Assembly (NCBI GenBank): GCA_031279915.1
Contig: JAITHO010000014.1
Span: 1 to 14,624 of the forward strand
Source of the DNA: Tannerellaceae bacterium
GTDB taxonomy: Bacteria; Bacteroidota; Bacteroidia; Bacteroidales; Tannerellaceae
Direction: 5' to 3'
DNA length: 14,624 nt
The position numbers and the translations under genes were made by a program. Shown in pieces: positions 7,613-14,624 of the stretch (positions are counted from its first letter, which is position 1; each line of letters opens with the position of its first letter). Under the pieces are notes generated by a model, which saw only the letters and a program-made list of their open reading frames with translations, was not told where the DNA came from and ran no database searches.

Positions 7613-7638
7613 AAATTTTTCTTTAGCATTAAATGTTT

Positions 7639-8331
7639 TTACATGATACTCTTTAGATAGAAAAATATCGTTACGAAGGCAAAGCACAGCATGATTAGCG
7701 TTGCAAAAATGTTGGAAGCCGTTATCCAACGCTTCATCCATAGCCCGCTATTGATGCCTATGGTTTGCATCGCGCTCCAAAAACCATGCGTGAGATGAAA
7801 CCAAATTGCCGCGTACCAAATCAAATAGAGCGCAACTACAAGTGGCTGCGCAAAGTAATACTCTATAAAAGCGTAGCCATCGTGCGTGCTTGCTATGCCG
7901 TCGGGAAGCGACACGTTTATCCCAACCTTCTCGGCAAGCTCTGCAAACATCATGTGATACCAGAACTGCAAAAAGTGCAAAGCAAGGAAGCCTATCACCA
8001 CAAGCCCGATCACAAACATGTTTTGCGATGCCCATTCAACGCTCTTCGGGCGCACATTTACCGCATAACGGTCGCCCCCGCGAGCCTTCCTGTTCTGAAG
8101 CGTCAGCCAGCATGCATATATAATATGTATAATAAAGCCGGCGGCAAGTACGCCTGTCGCTGCAACTGCGTACCAATTTGCCCCCAAAAATTCGCATATC
8201 ATATTGTAAGCCTCCTCCGAAAACACTGCAGCTACGTTCATTGACGCATGAAAAAGCAGGAACATAATGAGGAAGAGGCCCGTAATACTCATTACAAGCT
8301 TTCTTCCGATCGAAGATTTAATTAACCACAT
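7639..8331 (-). CDS. frdC: Fumarate reductase / succinate dehydrogenase cytochrome b subunit
   Basis: A 230-residue membrane anchor of the one-subunit, di-haem (B-type) kind, exchanging electrons with menaquinone. Five hydrophobic segments are visible at about 14-36, 55-78, 102-125, 160-183 and 205-226. Histidines H28, H69, H119 and H179 or H182 (in [10 protein letters not shown]) lie in membrane segments at spacings matching the four haem ligands of the Wolinella FrdC and Bacillus SdhC proteins. [20 protein letters not shown] is the typical start. It is the first gene of the frdCAB operon, has a good promoter with a leader of about 47 nt, and no separate D subunit follows, as expected for this type. 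Confidence 0.94.
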   Translation of the reverse strand: MWLIKSSIGRKLVMSITGLFLIMFLLFHASMNVAAVFSEEAYNMICEFLGANWYAVAATGVLAAGFIIHIIYACWLTLQNRKARGGDRYAVNVRPKSVEWASQNMFVIGLVVIGFLALHFLQFWYHMMFAELAEKVGINVSLPDGIASTHDGYAFIEYYFAQPLVVALYLIWYAAIWFHLTHGFWSAMQTIGINSGLWMKRWITASNIFATLIMLCFAFVTIFFYLKSIM

Positions 8332-8384
8332 CCTGATAAGTCTTTTTAAGATTGATAATTCGTTTAATTATTGTTTTGTTTTTG

Positions 8385-8414
8385 CAAAGATATAATAAAC
8401 TGCATAGCAAACAA
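8385..8414 (-). promoter_or_regulatory. Promoter of frdCAB
   Basis: On the minus strand TATCTTTG (8385-8392) matches the -7 consensus perfectly. TTG at 8412-8414 lies 19 bp upstream; a full TTTG (8408-8411) is present but at 15 bp, too close. The predicted start near 8378 leaves about 47 nt of AT-rich leader before the frdC ATG at 8331. Confidence 0.7.
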
Positions 8415-8467
8415 GTCGCCTCTTCCAACAAGTATTCAACATCTTTTTCAATAAAATTTGCATACTG

Positions 8468-8492
8468 ATGCGACTGCGTTCGCATGCTTTTT
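8468..8492 (+). other. Small hairpin followed by T5 (terminator-like, role unclear)
   Basis: ATGCGA (8468-8473) pairs with TCGCAT (8480-8485) around 6 nt, and GCTTTTT follows. It looks like a weak intrinsic terminator on the plus strand, but no plus-strand gene precedes it. It may stop antisense transcription towards the 22-bp array, or be chance. Confidence 0.25.
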
Positions 8493-8497
8493 GAGGT

Positions 8498-8673
8498 AAA
8501 TTTACCTACTTAGGCAGATAAATTTACGTACTTAGGCAAATAAAGGCGGCTGTACTGCCGCATAAATCTACATACTTAGGCAGATAATTTTGCGTAAGGA
8601 GGTAGATAATTCTGCGTACATATACAAATAGGGTTGGATAAGTAGGGAGATAAAGGCGGATAATTTGGCGGAT
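8498..8673. repeat. Array of eight diverged 22-bp tandem units
   Basis: The region divides without gaps into eight 22-bp units starting at 8498, 8520, 8542, 8564, 8586, 8608, 8630 and 8652. Every unit begins with A and ends with AT. Units 1, 2 and 4 share the core TACTTAGGCA(G/A)AT and agree pairwise at about 20 of 22 positions. Units 5 and 6 agree with them at about 15-16; units 3 and 8 share AAAGGCGG and agree at about 15. Unit 3 also contains the small inverted repeat GCGGC-TGTACT-GCCGC. The array fills the divergent region between the frdCAB promoter and the DUF2148 promoter. It has no spacers and no open frame of its own, and 22 bp is about two helical turns. The TA at one junction makes TAATTTTG (8585-8592), a perfect -7 box. 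The remaining 8415-8497 shows only the small hairpin. Confidence 0.8.
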
Positions 8674-8742
8674 TTGGATGCAAATAATGGCGCAAGCAGG
8701 CTGCAAGGGCTTGAGATGGCTCGCGCCCAGGAGGCGAGGGCC

Positions 8743-8778
8743 TTTGGCAACGATAGCCGAATATTTTTCGTACTTTTG
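8743..8778 (+). promoter_or_regulatory. Promoter of the DUF2148 gene
   Basis: TACTTTTG (8771-8778) is a perfect -7 element. TTTG at 8743-8746 is the nearest -33 candidate but at 24 bp, longer than the usual 19-21. Transcription would begin near 8785, about 20 nt before the ATG at 8806, which also rules out the upstream in-frame ATG at 8665. Confidence 0.6.
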
Positions 8779-8805
8779 CGGCCTAAACTTACAAAACTTA
8801 AGAAT

Positions 8806-9327
8806 ATGATTTACGACGAGAGAGACGAAAGAGACGCATTTATCCGGCAATCTGCGCGCCATTTGATGGCAGCCGCTCGCACCGCTCCCAAAGGTAAAGG
8901 ACTGGATATTATAGAAATTGCGCTTGTGATGAACGACGACATCAAACGCTTATCCGACACGCTTTACAAGCTTTCCGAAGAAATGTCGCACGCCTTCATG
9001 GAGCGCGATGCCGAGAATATCCTGGAAGCCGAAGCTATTTTGCTGATCGGCACCAAACCGCATGCGCACGGCCTTAACTGCGAGCACTGCGGATACCCAA
9101 ACTGCTGCGACAAGCCTGAGAATACGCTTTGCGCACTTAATGTCATAGATGTGGGCATAGCGATAGGCTCGGCGGCAGCTATGGCTGCCGACCTTAGGAT
9201 AGATTCGCGAATAATGTTTAGCGCCGGATTCGCCGCGCAGAAGATGGGTATACTCCCCCATTGTCGCATGGTTATGGCTCTGCCCATGAGTGTTGCTGCC
9301 AAAAATCCCTTCTTCGACCGAAAATAG
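8806..9327 (+). CDS. DUF2148 ferredoxin-like domain protein
   Basis: A 173-residue soluble protein starting MIYDERDERDAFIRQSARHL. The conserved segment ARTAPKGKGLDIIEIA (24-39) and the closing NPFFDRK are hallmarks of the DUF2148 'ferredoxin domain-containing' family. The cysteine cluster C92-x2-C95-x4-C100, with C101 and C109 (NCEHCGYPNCCDKP), is a likely Fe-S ligand set; C153 is a further cysteine. The function of the family is unknown; a redox or Fe-S role is inferred from the cysteines. The frame extends upstream to 8665, but that part lies in the 22-bp array and upstream of the promoter. The gene is divergent from frdCAB and 31 bp upstream of the exporter gene, so it may be co-transcribed with it. 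Confidence 0.88.
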   Translation: MIYDERDERDAFIRQSARHLMAAARTAPKGKGLDIIEIALVMNDDIKRLSDTLYKLSEEMSHAFMERDAENILEAEAILLIGTKPHAHGLNCEHCGYPNCCDKPENTLCALNVIDVGIAIGSAAAMAADLRIDSRIMFSAGFAAQKMGILPHCRMVMALPMSVAAKNPFFDRK

Positions 9328-9358
9328 AGCCAACAAATTGCGCATACAATAGCAGGCG

Positions 9359-12300
9359 GTGATACGATTGCTTCTCTCTGTACACGGATGGATGGCCAGG
9401 CGGGGCGGCTTGCGGGCCCTTATGCTTGGGATATTGGCCGCAATTTTTATTGCATCACTTTTCAAACTTGAGTACAAAGAGGATGTGGCGGAGTTCTTTC
9501 CGGACAACGCCGACAATGAACGCATTAACGCATTTTATCGACACATAGGGAGCTCCAATAAGATCCTGGTATTCTTCTCCATGCGCGACAGTGCGCAAAC
9601 GGATAAGGATAGGATTACAGAGGCCGTTGATAGCTTTGCCAACCGCATCCAACAAGGCGACAGCCTGCGGATGATAAGCAACGTAAAGACACGTAGCGAC
9701 GATAGCCAAATGCTTAGCGTCGCAGAGTTTATCCGCTCGAATGCGCCGTACTTCCTGTCCGACAAAGATTACAGCCGCATCGACAGCCTTTTGCAGAGCG
9801 ATCCGGACTTCGTTGGCAAGCAAATGCGCGAAGCGAAGCAGATGCTGATGCTGCCTTCGGGAGCTATCCTTCGAGACATGATCGCCGGCGATCCGCTAAT
9901 GATCTTCGCCCCAACGCTTGCGGGCTTGCAAGGATTTCAAGCGGGCGACGGCAACGAGCTCTACAAGGGCTATCATTTTATGAACAACGGTCGGAAGGGC
10001 GTTGCCTACCTGTCTACTCCCTTCGGAGCCAGCGAGTCAAAGCAGAATACTGCGCTGATAAAGATGGTTGAAAGCAGGGTTGAGGAGGTGCGCCAGGCCT
10101 TCCCCGACATGCGGATAACCTACTTCGGCACGCCTGCCATAGCCGTCACCAATGCTTCGCAAATAAAGCAAGACAGCCTGATCTCGAGCGCGCTGGCCGC
10201 TCTGCTCATATTCGCGCTGCTGTGGTACTGCTTCCGCAACATGCGGAATATAGCGCTAACCTTCCTTCCGGTAGCCTTCGGATGGCTCTTCGCAATGGCG
10301 GCGCTGTCGGCGATAATGAGCAGCGTATCGGTTATCGTTATAGGTATCAGTTCGATAGTAATGGGTATCGCGCTTAATTATCCTTTGCATTATATCGATC
10401 GCCTCAGGCACGAACAAAATCCGCAGCAGGCGCTCATCGATGTGGCTCCGCCCCTGATTATAGGCAACATTACAACCGTAGGCGCCTTCATAAGCCTCGT
10501 ATTTATTAATTCAAGTGCGATGAGAAATTTGGGCCTATTTGCCTCGCTGCTTCTCATTGGTACGATAATATTTGTACTGCTTTTTCTGCCGCATTTGGTA
10601 AAAGTTGGAGGCCGAGGCGAGAAAGGGGTCGAACAAGTTCGGGCGCTTAGTCGGATAGCAGCCTTCGCGCCTGAAAGCAAGCCTTGGATAGTATGGAGCG
10701 TTCTGGGCCTAACCTTGCTGTTTTTTTGGTTCAGCAGGTACACAAGCTTTGAAGCCGACGCGAATAAAATCAGCTACCTGAGCGCCTCGCAAGAGGAAGA
10801 TATGCAGGATACTTACGCCTCCATTGAGCGCGAGGGGCGCGACATTGTGTATATGATTGCCCAAGCGGATGCGCTTGATGATGCGCTACGGATCAGCGAA
10901 GCCAATCAAACGTTGCTGGATTCTCTGCACCAAGCGGGATTAATAACCGACATATCAGGCATCGGCCCTTTCCTGCCTTCGCAAGCCGAGCAGGCAAGGA
11001 GGATAGATCGATGGAACAGCTTTTGGGAAACGCGACGCGAGGGTTTGCTCCATGAGATACATAAGGCCGCAATAGCCGAAGGCTTCCGACCCGAAAGCTT
11101 CAACAACTTTAGGCAACTGCTGCTTAATAACTTCGCCCCACAAACGGCAGAGGCTTTCGCACCGATCACGGAGCTTTTGGAAGGAAATTATCTTCTGGAG
11201 GACAACGGGCGCAAGATGGTTGTGGCGCTCCTCTACTGCCTTAAGGATCAAACCGCACCCCTGCTTGCCCAGCTCAATGGAGCCGCAGCCGGAAGCTTCG
11301 CCTTCGATTCGCGCAATGTTCTGCAACGCATGGTAGACTCGCTCTCAGGCGATTTCAACTACGTGCTCTACGTTTCGGGATTTATTGTCTTCCTGTTCTT
11401 GATGCTTTCTTTCGGCAGGATCGAGCTCAGCTTGCTGGCTTTTCTGCCCCTCACGATAAGCTGGGTATGGATTCTCGGCATCATGCAGATAGGCGGATTG
11501 AGCTTTAATATCGTAAATATCATACTGGCTACATTTATTTTCGGACAAGGCGACGACTATACGATCTTCATTACCGAAGGCCTCATCCACGAGTATGCCT
11601 ATCGCCGTAAGATGCTAGCCTCGTACAAAAACAGCATTATCCTTTCGGCCCTGATAATGTTCGCAGGCATGGGTATGCTGATATTCGCAAAGCATCCGGC
11701 CCTGAGGTCGCTGGCGGAGGTAACGGTCGTAGGAATGTTCTCGGTTGTACTGATGGCTTATTTGATACCGCCTCTCATCTTTAGGGCATTGACCCAAAAG
11801 AAGGGCAAATACCGAGAGGCGCCGGTTACGCTACGTAGGCTGGCAGTTTCGGCAATAGCTTCCGTTGGCTTTCTGCTACTTACGGGATGGATTACGCTAT
11901 GGGGAATGATTTGGCTCGGAAAGCGTCGGAAGTCGGAGCAGAACAGGCTGCGCTATCACCGGCTGCTTTGGCGGATTTCCTCTTATGCAGTCAGGCACAT
12001 ACCTGGAGTTAGCTTCAACTTTGAGAATCTATCGGGGGAAAAGTTTGAGACGCCAGGGATAGTTATCAGCAACCATCAGTCGCATCTGGATTTGATATGC
12101 TTGTTAGCAATGACTCCGAAACTTGTTGTGATTACAAACCAACGCGTTTGGCATAATCCGTTCTACGGGCTACTTATTCGTTACGCCGATTTCTATCCGG
12201 CCAGCGAAGGAGTCGAAAACATGCTCGACAAGCTGAGCGAGAGGATTGCCAACGGATACTCGGTTTTGCTCTTCCCTGAGGGAACGCGCTCGAAAGATTG

Positions 12301-12964
12301 CTCAATCATGCGCTTCCACCAAGGCGCATTTTTCCTGGCCGAGAAGCTCAATCTAGAGATAATCCCCGCAATTATTCATGGAGCCGGACACGTATTGCCC
12401 AAACAAGATATGCTCCTCAAGCCGCATGGGCGCATAAGCATGCAGCTCTGCCCGCGCATAAAAGCCCAAGGCCGTTCGCCATCCGAATACACAAAGCAAA
12501 CAAGGCGATACTACCGCGATGCCTACGCGGCTTTGGCAATGAGGATGGAGCGGGCGGCATACTTCGCCCCTTTCGTTGCCTACCATTATATATATAAAGG
12601 TATAGAGACAGAATATGCCGTGCGACGAGAGCTGAAGAAACACAAAGCCTATTCGGAGCAGATCGACCAATGGAGGCCCACCGGCGGCGGACAGTTGCTG
12701 GCAGTAAACGGCGGCTTCGGAGCCTTTGCTATCATCTTTGCCCTCGTGCATCGCAACGCAAGCATAATCAGCGTAGATACCGATCCGCAAAAAATCGCCA
12801 TCGCAAGCAACTGCGAAGCCCTGCCGCCCAACGTTCGCTTCTGCCTGGAGGCAGACTTATCTGCCAAGGATGTCGCATCCATCGAAACCGTATTCCTGTT
12901 CAATCCGAGCGAAGAGCAGCGCCAAACCTGGAGCGCATCGCCATCAATCTCCATAAGCAGATGA
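9359..12964 (+). CDS. MMPL/RND-type exporter fused to PlsC-like acyltransferase and methyltransferase-like tail
   Basis: A 1201-residue protein in three parts. Residues 1 to about 855 are an MMPL/RND exporter: a membrane helix at about 19-36, an outside loop with the FFPDN region, a helix bundle at about 275-412, then a second half with a helix at 443-460, a large loop, and a bundle at about 665-855. The second half carries GQGDDYTIF (729-737), a likely proton-relay site; the first half has GIALNYPLHYIDR instead. Residues about 880-1080 are a PlsC/LPLAT acyltransferase with NHQSHLD (905-911, the H-x4-D site) and FPEGTRSKD (972-980). Residues about 1085-1201 resemble a SAM-methyltransferase core (VNGGFGAF, ISVDTDPQKIAIA). 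The start is the GTG at 9359, because an in-frame stop lies at 9350 and it restores the usual family N-terminus. Such fusions probably make and export a lipid-linked envelope compound; the substrate is unknown. The end overlaps the next gene by 4 bp. Confidence 0.9.
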   Translation: MIRLLLSVHGWMARRGGLRALMLGILAAIFIASLFKLEYKEDVAEFFPDNADNERINAFYRHIGSSNKILVFFSMRDSAQTDKDRITEAVDSFANRIQQGDSLRMISNVKTRSDDSQMLSVAEFIRSNAPYFLSDKDYSRIDSLLQSDPDFVGKQMREAKQMLMLPSGAILRDMIAGDPLMIFAPTLAGLQGFQAGDGNELYKGYHFMNNGRKGVAYLSTPFGASESKQNTALIKMVESRVEEVRQAFPDMRITYFGTPAIAVTNASQIKQDSLISSALAALLIFALLWYCFRNMRNIALTFLPVAFGWLFAMAALSAIMSSVSVIVIGISSIVMGIALNYPLHYIDRLRHEQNPQQALIDVAPPLIIGNITTVGAFISLVFINSSAMRNLGLFASLLLIGTIIFVLLFLPHLVKVGGRGEKGVEQVRALSRIAAFAPESKPWIVWSVLGLTLLFFWFSRYTSFEADANKISYLSASQEEDMQDTYASIEREGRDIVYMIAQADALDDALRISEANQTLLDSLHQAGLITDISGIGPFLPSQAEQARRIDRWNSFWETRREGLLHEIHKAAIAEGFRPESFNNFRQLLLNNFAPQTAEAFAPITELLEGNYLLEDNGRKMVVALLYCLKDQTAPLLAQLNGAAAGSFAFDSRNVLQRMVDSLSGDFNYVLYVSGFIVFLFLMLSFGRIELSLLAFLPLTISWVWILGIMQIGGLSFNIVNIILATFIFGQGDDYTIFITEGLIHEYAYRRKMLASYKNSIILSALIMFAGMGMLIFAKHPALRSLAEVTVVGMFSVVLMAYLIPPLIFRALTQKKGKYREAPVTLRRLAVSAIASVGFLLLTGWITLWGMIWLGKRRKSEQNRLRYHRLLWRISSYAVRHIPGVSFNFENLSGEKFETPGIVISNHQSHLDLICLLAMTPKLVVITNQRVWHNPFYGLLIRYADFYPASEGVENMLDKLSERIANGYSVLLFPEGTRSKDCSIMRFHQGAFFLAEKLNLEIIPAIIHGAGHVLPKQDMLLKPHGRISMQLCPRIKAQGRSPSEYTKQTRRYYRDAYAALAMRMERAAYFAPFVAYHYIYKGIETEYAVRRELKKHKAYSEQIDQWRPTGGGQLLAVNGGFGAFAIIFALVHRNASIISVDTDPQKIAIASNCEALPPNVRFCLEADLSAKDVASIETVFLFNPSEEQRQTWSASPSISISR

Positions 12965-14421
12965 ACGAATCCAAGCGCGTAATCATCATCGGAAGCGGAC
13001 TTGGAGGACTCTGCTGCGGATACTTGCTGTCCAAACACGGCTATCAGGTCAGCATCTACGAAAAAAATAGGCAAATAGGCGGCTGCCTGCAGACATTTAT
13101 CCGCAACAACATAAAGTTCGAAACCGGAATGCATTACATCGGAAGCATGAATGAGGGCGAAATCATGCACGACCTCTTTGAGCACTTCGGCTTGATAGGC
13201 AACGTGCATCTCCGACAACTTGATACAAAGGCCTACGACATAGTGTCGATGCATGGAATGCACTATCCGTTCGCAAATGGCGAAGAGGAGTGCATAAATG
13301 GTCTCACCCGTTTCTTCCCCGTCGAACTACCTTCGCTGAAAAAATACTGGAAGGGCGTAAACGACATTATCAACAGTTCCGCAATATATTCGTGGCAAAC
13401 CGAACGACAATTCACTCCGCCAAACTACGAACTCCTCACCCATAGCGCATCATTATTCCTCCGCGAAACAATAGCCAACGTAAGGTTGCGGCATGTTTTG
13501 GCAGGTAATTCGATATTATGCGCGGCCATGAAATTCAAAACTCCACTATACTTCCATGCAATCATCCGCAAGCTCTACAATAGCAGCGCATACAGAATCG
13601 TTGGCGGCAGCGACCAGATCGCACTATCGCTCGCAAGGTCGATAGAACAAGCCGGCGGGGAGATAATTACCAACAGCCCCGTATGCAAAATAAACTGCGA
13701 CAGCCGGAACGCCATCGGAATAACCCTCCAAAGCGGCGACGAAAGGCGGGCAGATTATTTTATCTCCAACGTACATCCCGCCCGACTAATGGAGCTGCTC
13801 GACACGCCATTAATACGACCTCTATACAGAGAGCGCATAAAAGGACTCGAAAACACAATCGCAAATTTCACCGTCTATATACAATTCCGGAAAGACAGCA
13901 TGCCGTATTTTAACTCCAACTTTTTCCACCTTTCCGGAGATACGGCCTGGGATACCACTAAATACTCGCCGAAGAATTGGCCAAAGAGCTTCCTATACAT
14001 GCACCTCTGCTCGTCGATTAATCAGAGATACGCCGACGGCGCCATTCTCATTGCTTACATGAACTTCAGCGAAGTGGCCAAATGGAAAGGAACACGTAGC
14101 GGACAGCGAGGCGATGAATACGAGGATTTCAAACAACAAAAGGCCGCACAACTGCTCGATGCCCTCGAAAAACAAATGCCAGGCACACGCATCCGTATCG
14201 AAACCTATTATACATCCTCGCCGCTAACCTATCTGGATTACACCGGCACCGAAGCCGGATCCACCTACGGCATCGTTCGCGACAGCGCCCGCCCTCTCGA
14301 AACCAATCTCACTCATCGCACAAAAATTCCCAACCTCTTTCAGAGCGGACAGAACACCTATTCGCACGGAATGCTCGGCGTAATGATGGGCGCAATCGTA
14401 ACCGCAGCCGATCTACTGTAA
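12961..14421 (+). CDS. Phytoene-desaturase/CrtI-like FAD-dependent oxidoreductase
   Basis: A 486-residue enzyme. The N-terminal dinucleotide-binding fold is GSGLGG (11-16) with E34 closing the second strand and the following IGGCLQTF typical of the amine-oxidase/CrtI superfamily. FETGMHYIG (53-61) and the C-terminal PNLFQSGQNTYSHGMLGVMMGA (from 457) match carotenoid desaturase, isomerase and retinol-saturase relatives. The substrate is probably a polyunsaturated or isoprenoid lipid but cannot be named from sequence. The ATG overlaps the exporter stop as ATGA (12961-12964), indicating translational coupling and joint action with the exporter/acyltransferase. The frame is open upstream to 12670, but that part lies inside the exporter gene and the ATG at 12961 is the natural start (MNESKRVIIIGSG). 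No carotenoid synthase gene is in the window. Confidence 0.9.
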   Translation: MNESKRVIIIGSGLGGLCCGYLLSKHGYQVSIYEKNRQIGGCLQTFIRNNIKFETGMHYIGSMNEGEIMHDLFEHFGLIGNVHLRQLDTKAYDIVSMHGMHYPFANGEEECINGLTRFFPVELPSLKKYWKGVNDIINSSAIYSWQTERQFTPPNYELLTHSASLFLRETIANVRLRHVLAGNSILCAAMKFKTPLYFHAIIRKLYNSSAYRIVGGSDQIALSLARSIEQAGGEIITNSPVCKINCDSRNAIGITLQSGDERRADYFISNVHPARLMELLDTPLIRPLYRERIKGLENTIANFTVYIQFRKDSMPYFNSNFFHLSGDTAWDTTKYSPKNWPKSFLYMHLCSSINQRYADGAILIAYMNFSEVAKWKGTRSGQRGDEYEDFKQQKAAQLLDALEKQMPGTRIRIETYYTSSPLTYLDYTGTEAGSTYGIVRDSARPLETNLTHRTKIPNLFQSGQNTYSHGMLGVMMGAIVTAADLL

Positions 14422-14442
14422 ATCATCTGCGAAAGAAAAGGG

Positions 14443-14496
14443 AGCCTGGGCGAAATCGCAGGGCAATGCGCTTTTGGATTTATCGCCCAGGCTTTT
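14443..14496 (+). terminator. Long hairpin terminator between convergent genes
   Basis: AGCCTGGGCGA (14443-14453) pairs perfectly with TCGCCCAGGCT (14483-14493), extended by an AATC/GATT pairing across a small bulge, and followed by TTTT. Genes converge on it from both sides (stops at 14421 and 14511). The reverse side also ends in a pyrimidine-rich CCCTTTTCTTTC, so it probably works both ways. Confidence 0.85.
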
Positions 14497-14510
14497 GAAA
14501 GGAATCCGGC

Positions 14511-14624
14511 TTAGCGTACCAGAAAAGGTTTCTTGTATTGCTTCGACTGTCCGCTATGGCCGTAAATCTCAGCGTGAAAGATGTACAATCCGGTTGGCAG
14601 ATTATTGCCGTCCCATGGAATACT
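14511..14624 (-). CDS. C-terminal end of a probable secreted protein (FlgD-Ig/type IX secretion-like tail), 5' end cut
   Basis: On the minus strand the frame enters from the window edge and ends at the TAA at 14511-14513, giving the last 37 residues of a larger protein. The segment WDGNNLPTGLYIFHAEIY has the W-D-G ... L-P-x-G-x-Y pattern of FlgD-Ig-like and gliding-motility/type IX secretion C-terminal domains common in Bacteroidota, and the end KKPFLVR is a basic closing strand as in such tails. It is too short to be sure which family it is. The terminator at 14443-14496 lies just after its stop, supporting the reading. The rest of the protein lies outside the window. Confidence 0.62.
   Translation of the reverse strand, partial: SIPWDGNNLPTGLYIFHAEIYGHSGQSKQYKKPFLVR

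Noticed and set aside
7613..7741. 43-residue N-terminal extension of FrdA
   Set aside because: It overlaps the end of frdC by about 100 bp and is not part of the family; the ATG at 7612 gives the standard start.
8542..8563. Hairpin GCGGC-TGTACT-GCCGC in unit 3 as a separate terminator
   Set aside because: The stem is only 5 bp, no T run follows, and it is explained as variation within the 22-bp array.
8950..9525. 191-codon minus-strand frame opposite the DUF2148 gene
   Set aside because: The plus-strand gene has conserved motifs and a promoter; the antisense product has none.
12649..13263. 204-codon minus-strand frame across the exporter/oxidoreductase junction
   Set aside because: It is antisense to two strongly supported genes and has no family resemblance.

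Overview
The window looks like a chromosomal segment from an anaerobic member of the Bacteroidota, most likely Bacteroidales. The evidence is: promoters of the Bacteroidota type (TTTG near -33, TAnnTTTG near -7) in front of several genes; a three-subunit fumarate reductase/succinate dehydrogenase operon in the order C-A-B whose proteins closely resemble the Bacteroides enzyme as I know it; a DUF6261-like protein; a BlaI/M56 pair; and the end of a protein resembling secreted-protein C-terminal domains of this phylum. No database search was possible, so family names rest on recognised motifs.

Layout from left to right. (1) 1-504, minus: DUF6261-like gene cut by the window edge, with a very clear promoter at 537-568. 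(2) 505-879: divergent control region holding a 41-bp tandem repeat and, just before the next gene, two 17-bp dyads whose centres are 21 bp apart, probably repressor operators. (3) 880-3063, plus: BlaI/MecI-type repressor and M56 (BlaR1-like) membrane metallopeptidase, closed by a hairpin terminator. (4) 3172-4781, minus: a LiaF-like membrane protein followed by a membrane-anchored LytTR DNA-binding protein. Their promoter carries a perfect dyad between its -33 and -7 elements. (5) 4905-8331, minus: frdCAB (sdhCAB), the complete quinol:fumarate reductase / succinate dehydrogenase. (6) 8332-8805: divergent control region with the frd promoter, a diverged array of eight 22-bp units, and the promoter of the next gene. 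(7) 8806-14421, plus: a DUF2148 ferredoxin-like protein, a 1201-residue MMPL/RND exporter fused to a PlsC-type acyltransferase and a methyltransferase-like tail, and a phytoene-desaturase-like FAD oxidoreductase overlapping it by 4 bp. The last two resemble lipid-tailoring and export genes of aryl-polyene/flexirubin-type clusters, but no polyene synthase genes are in view. (8) 14443-14496: terminator between convergent genes. (9) 14511-14624, minus: last 37 codons of a probably secreted protein.

The window combines anaerobic energy metabolism (frdCAB) with two envelope-sensing regulatory modules (BlaI/M56 and LiaF-like/LytTR) and an envelope-lipid export module. The least ordinary items are the 22-bp array between divergent promoters, the M56 protein whose expected sensor domain is replaced by a long charged helix, the dyad inside the LiaF-like promoter, and the exporter-acyltransferase-methyltransferase fusion. 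I did not find a clearly new defence or mobile system, and saw no tRNA, rRNA, CRISPR array or insertion sequence.
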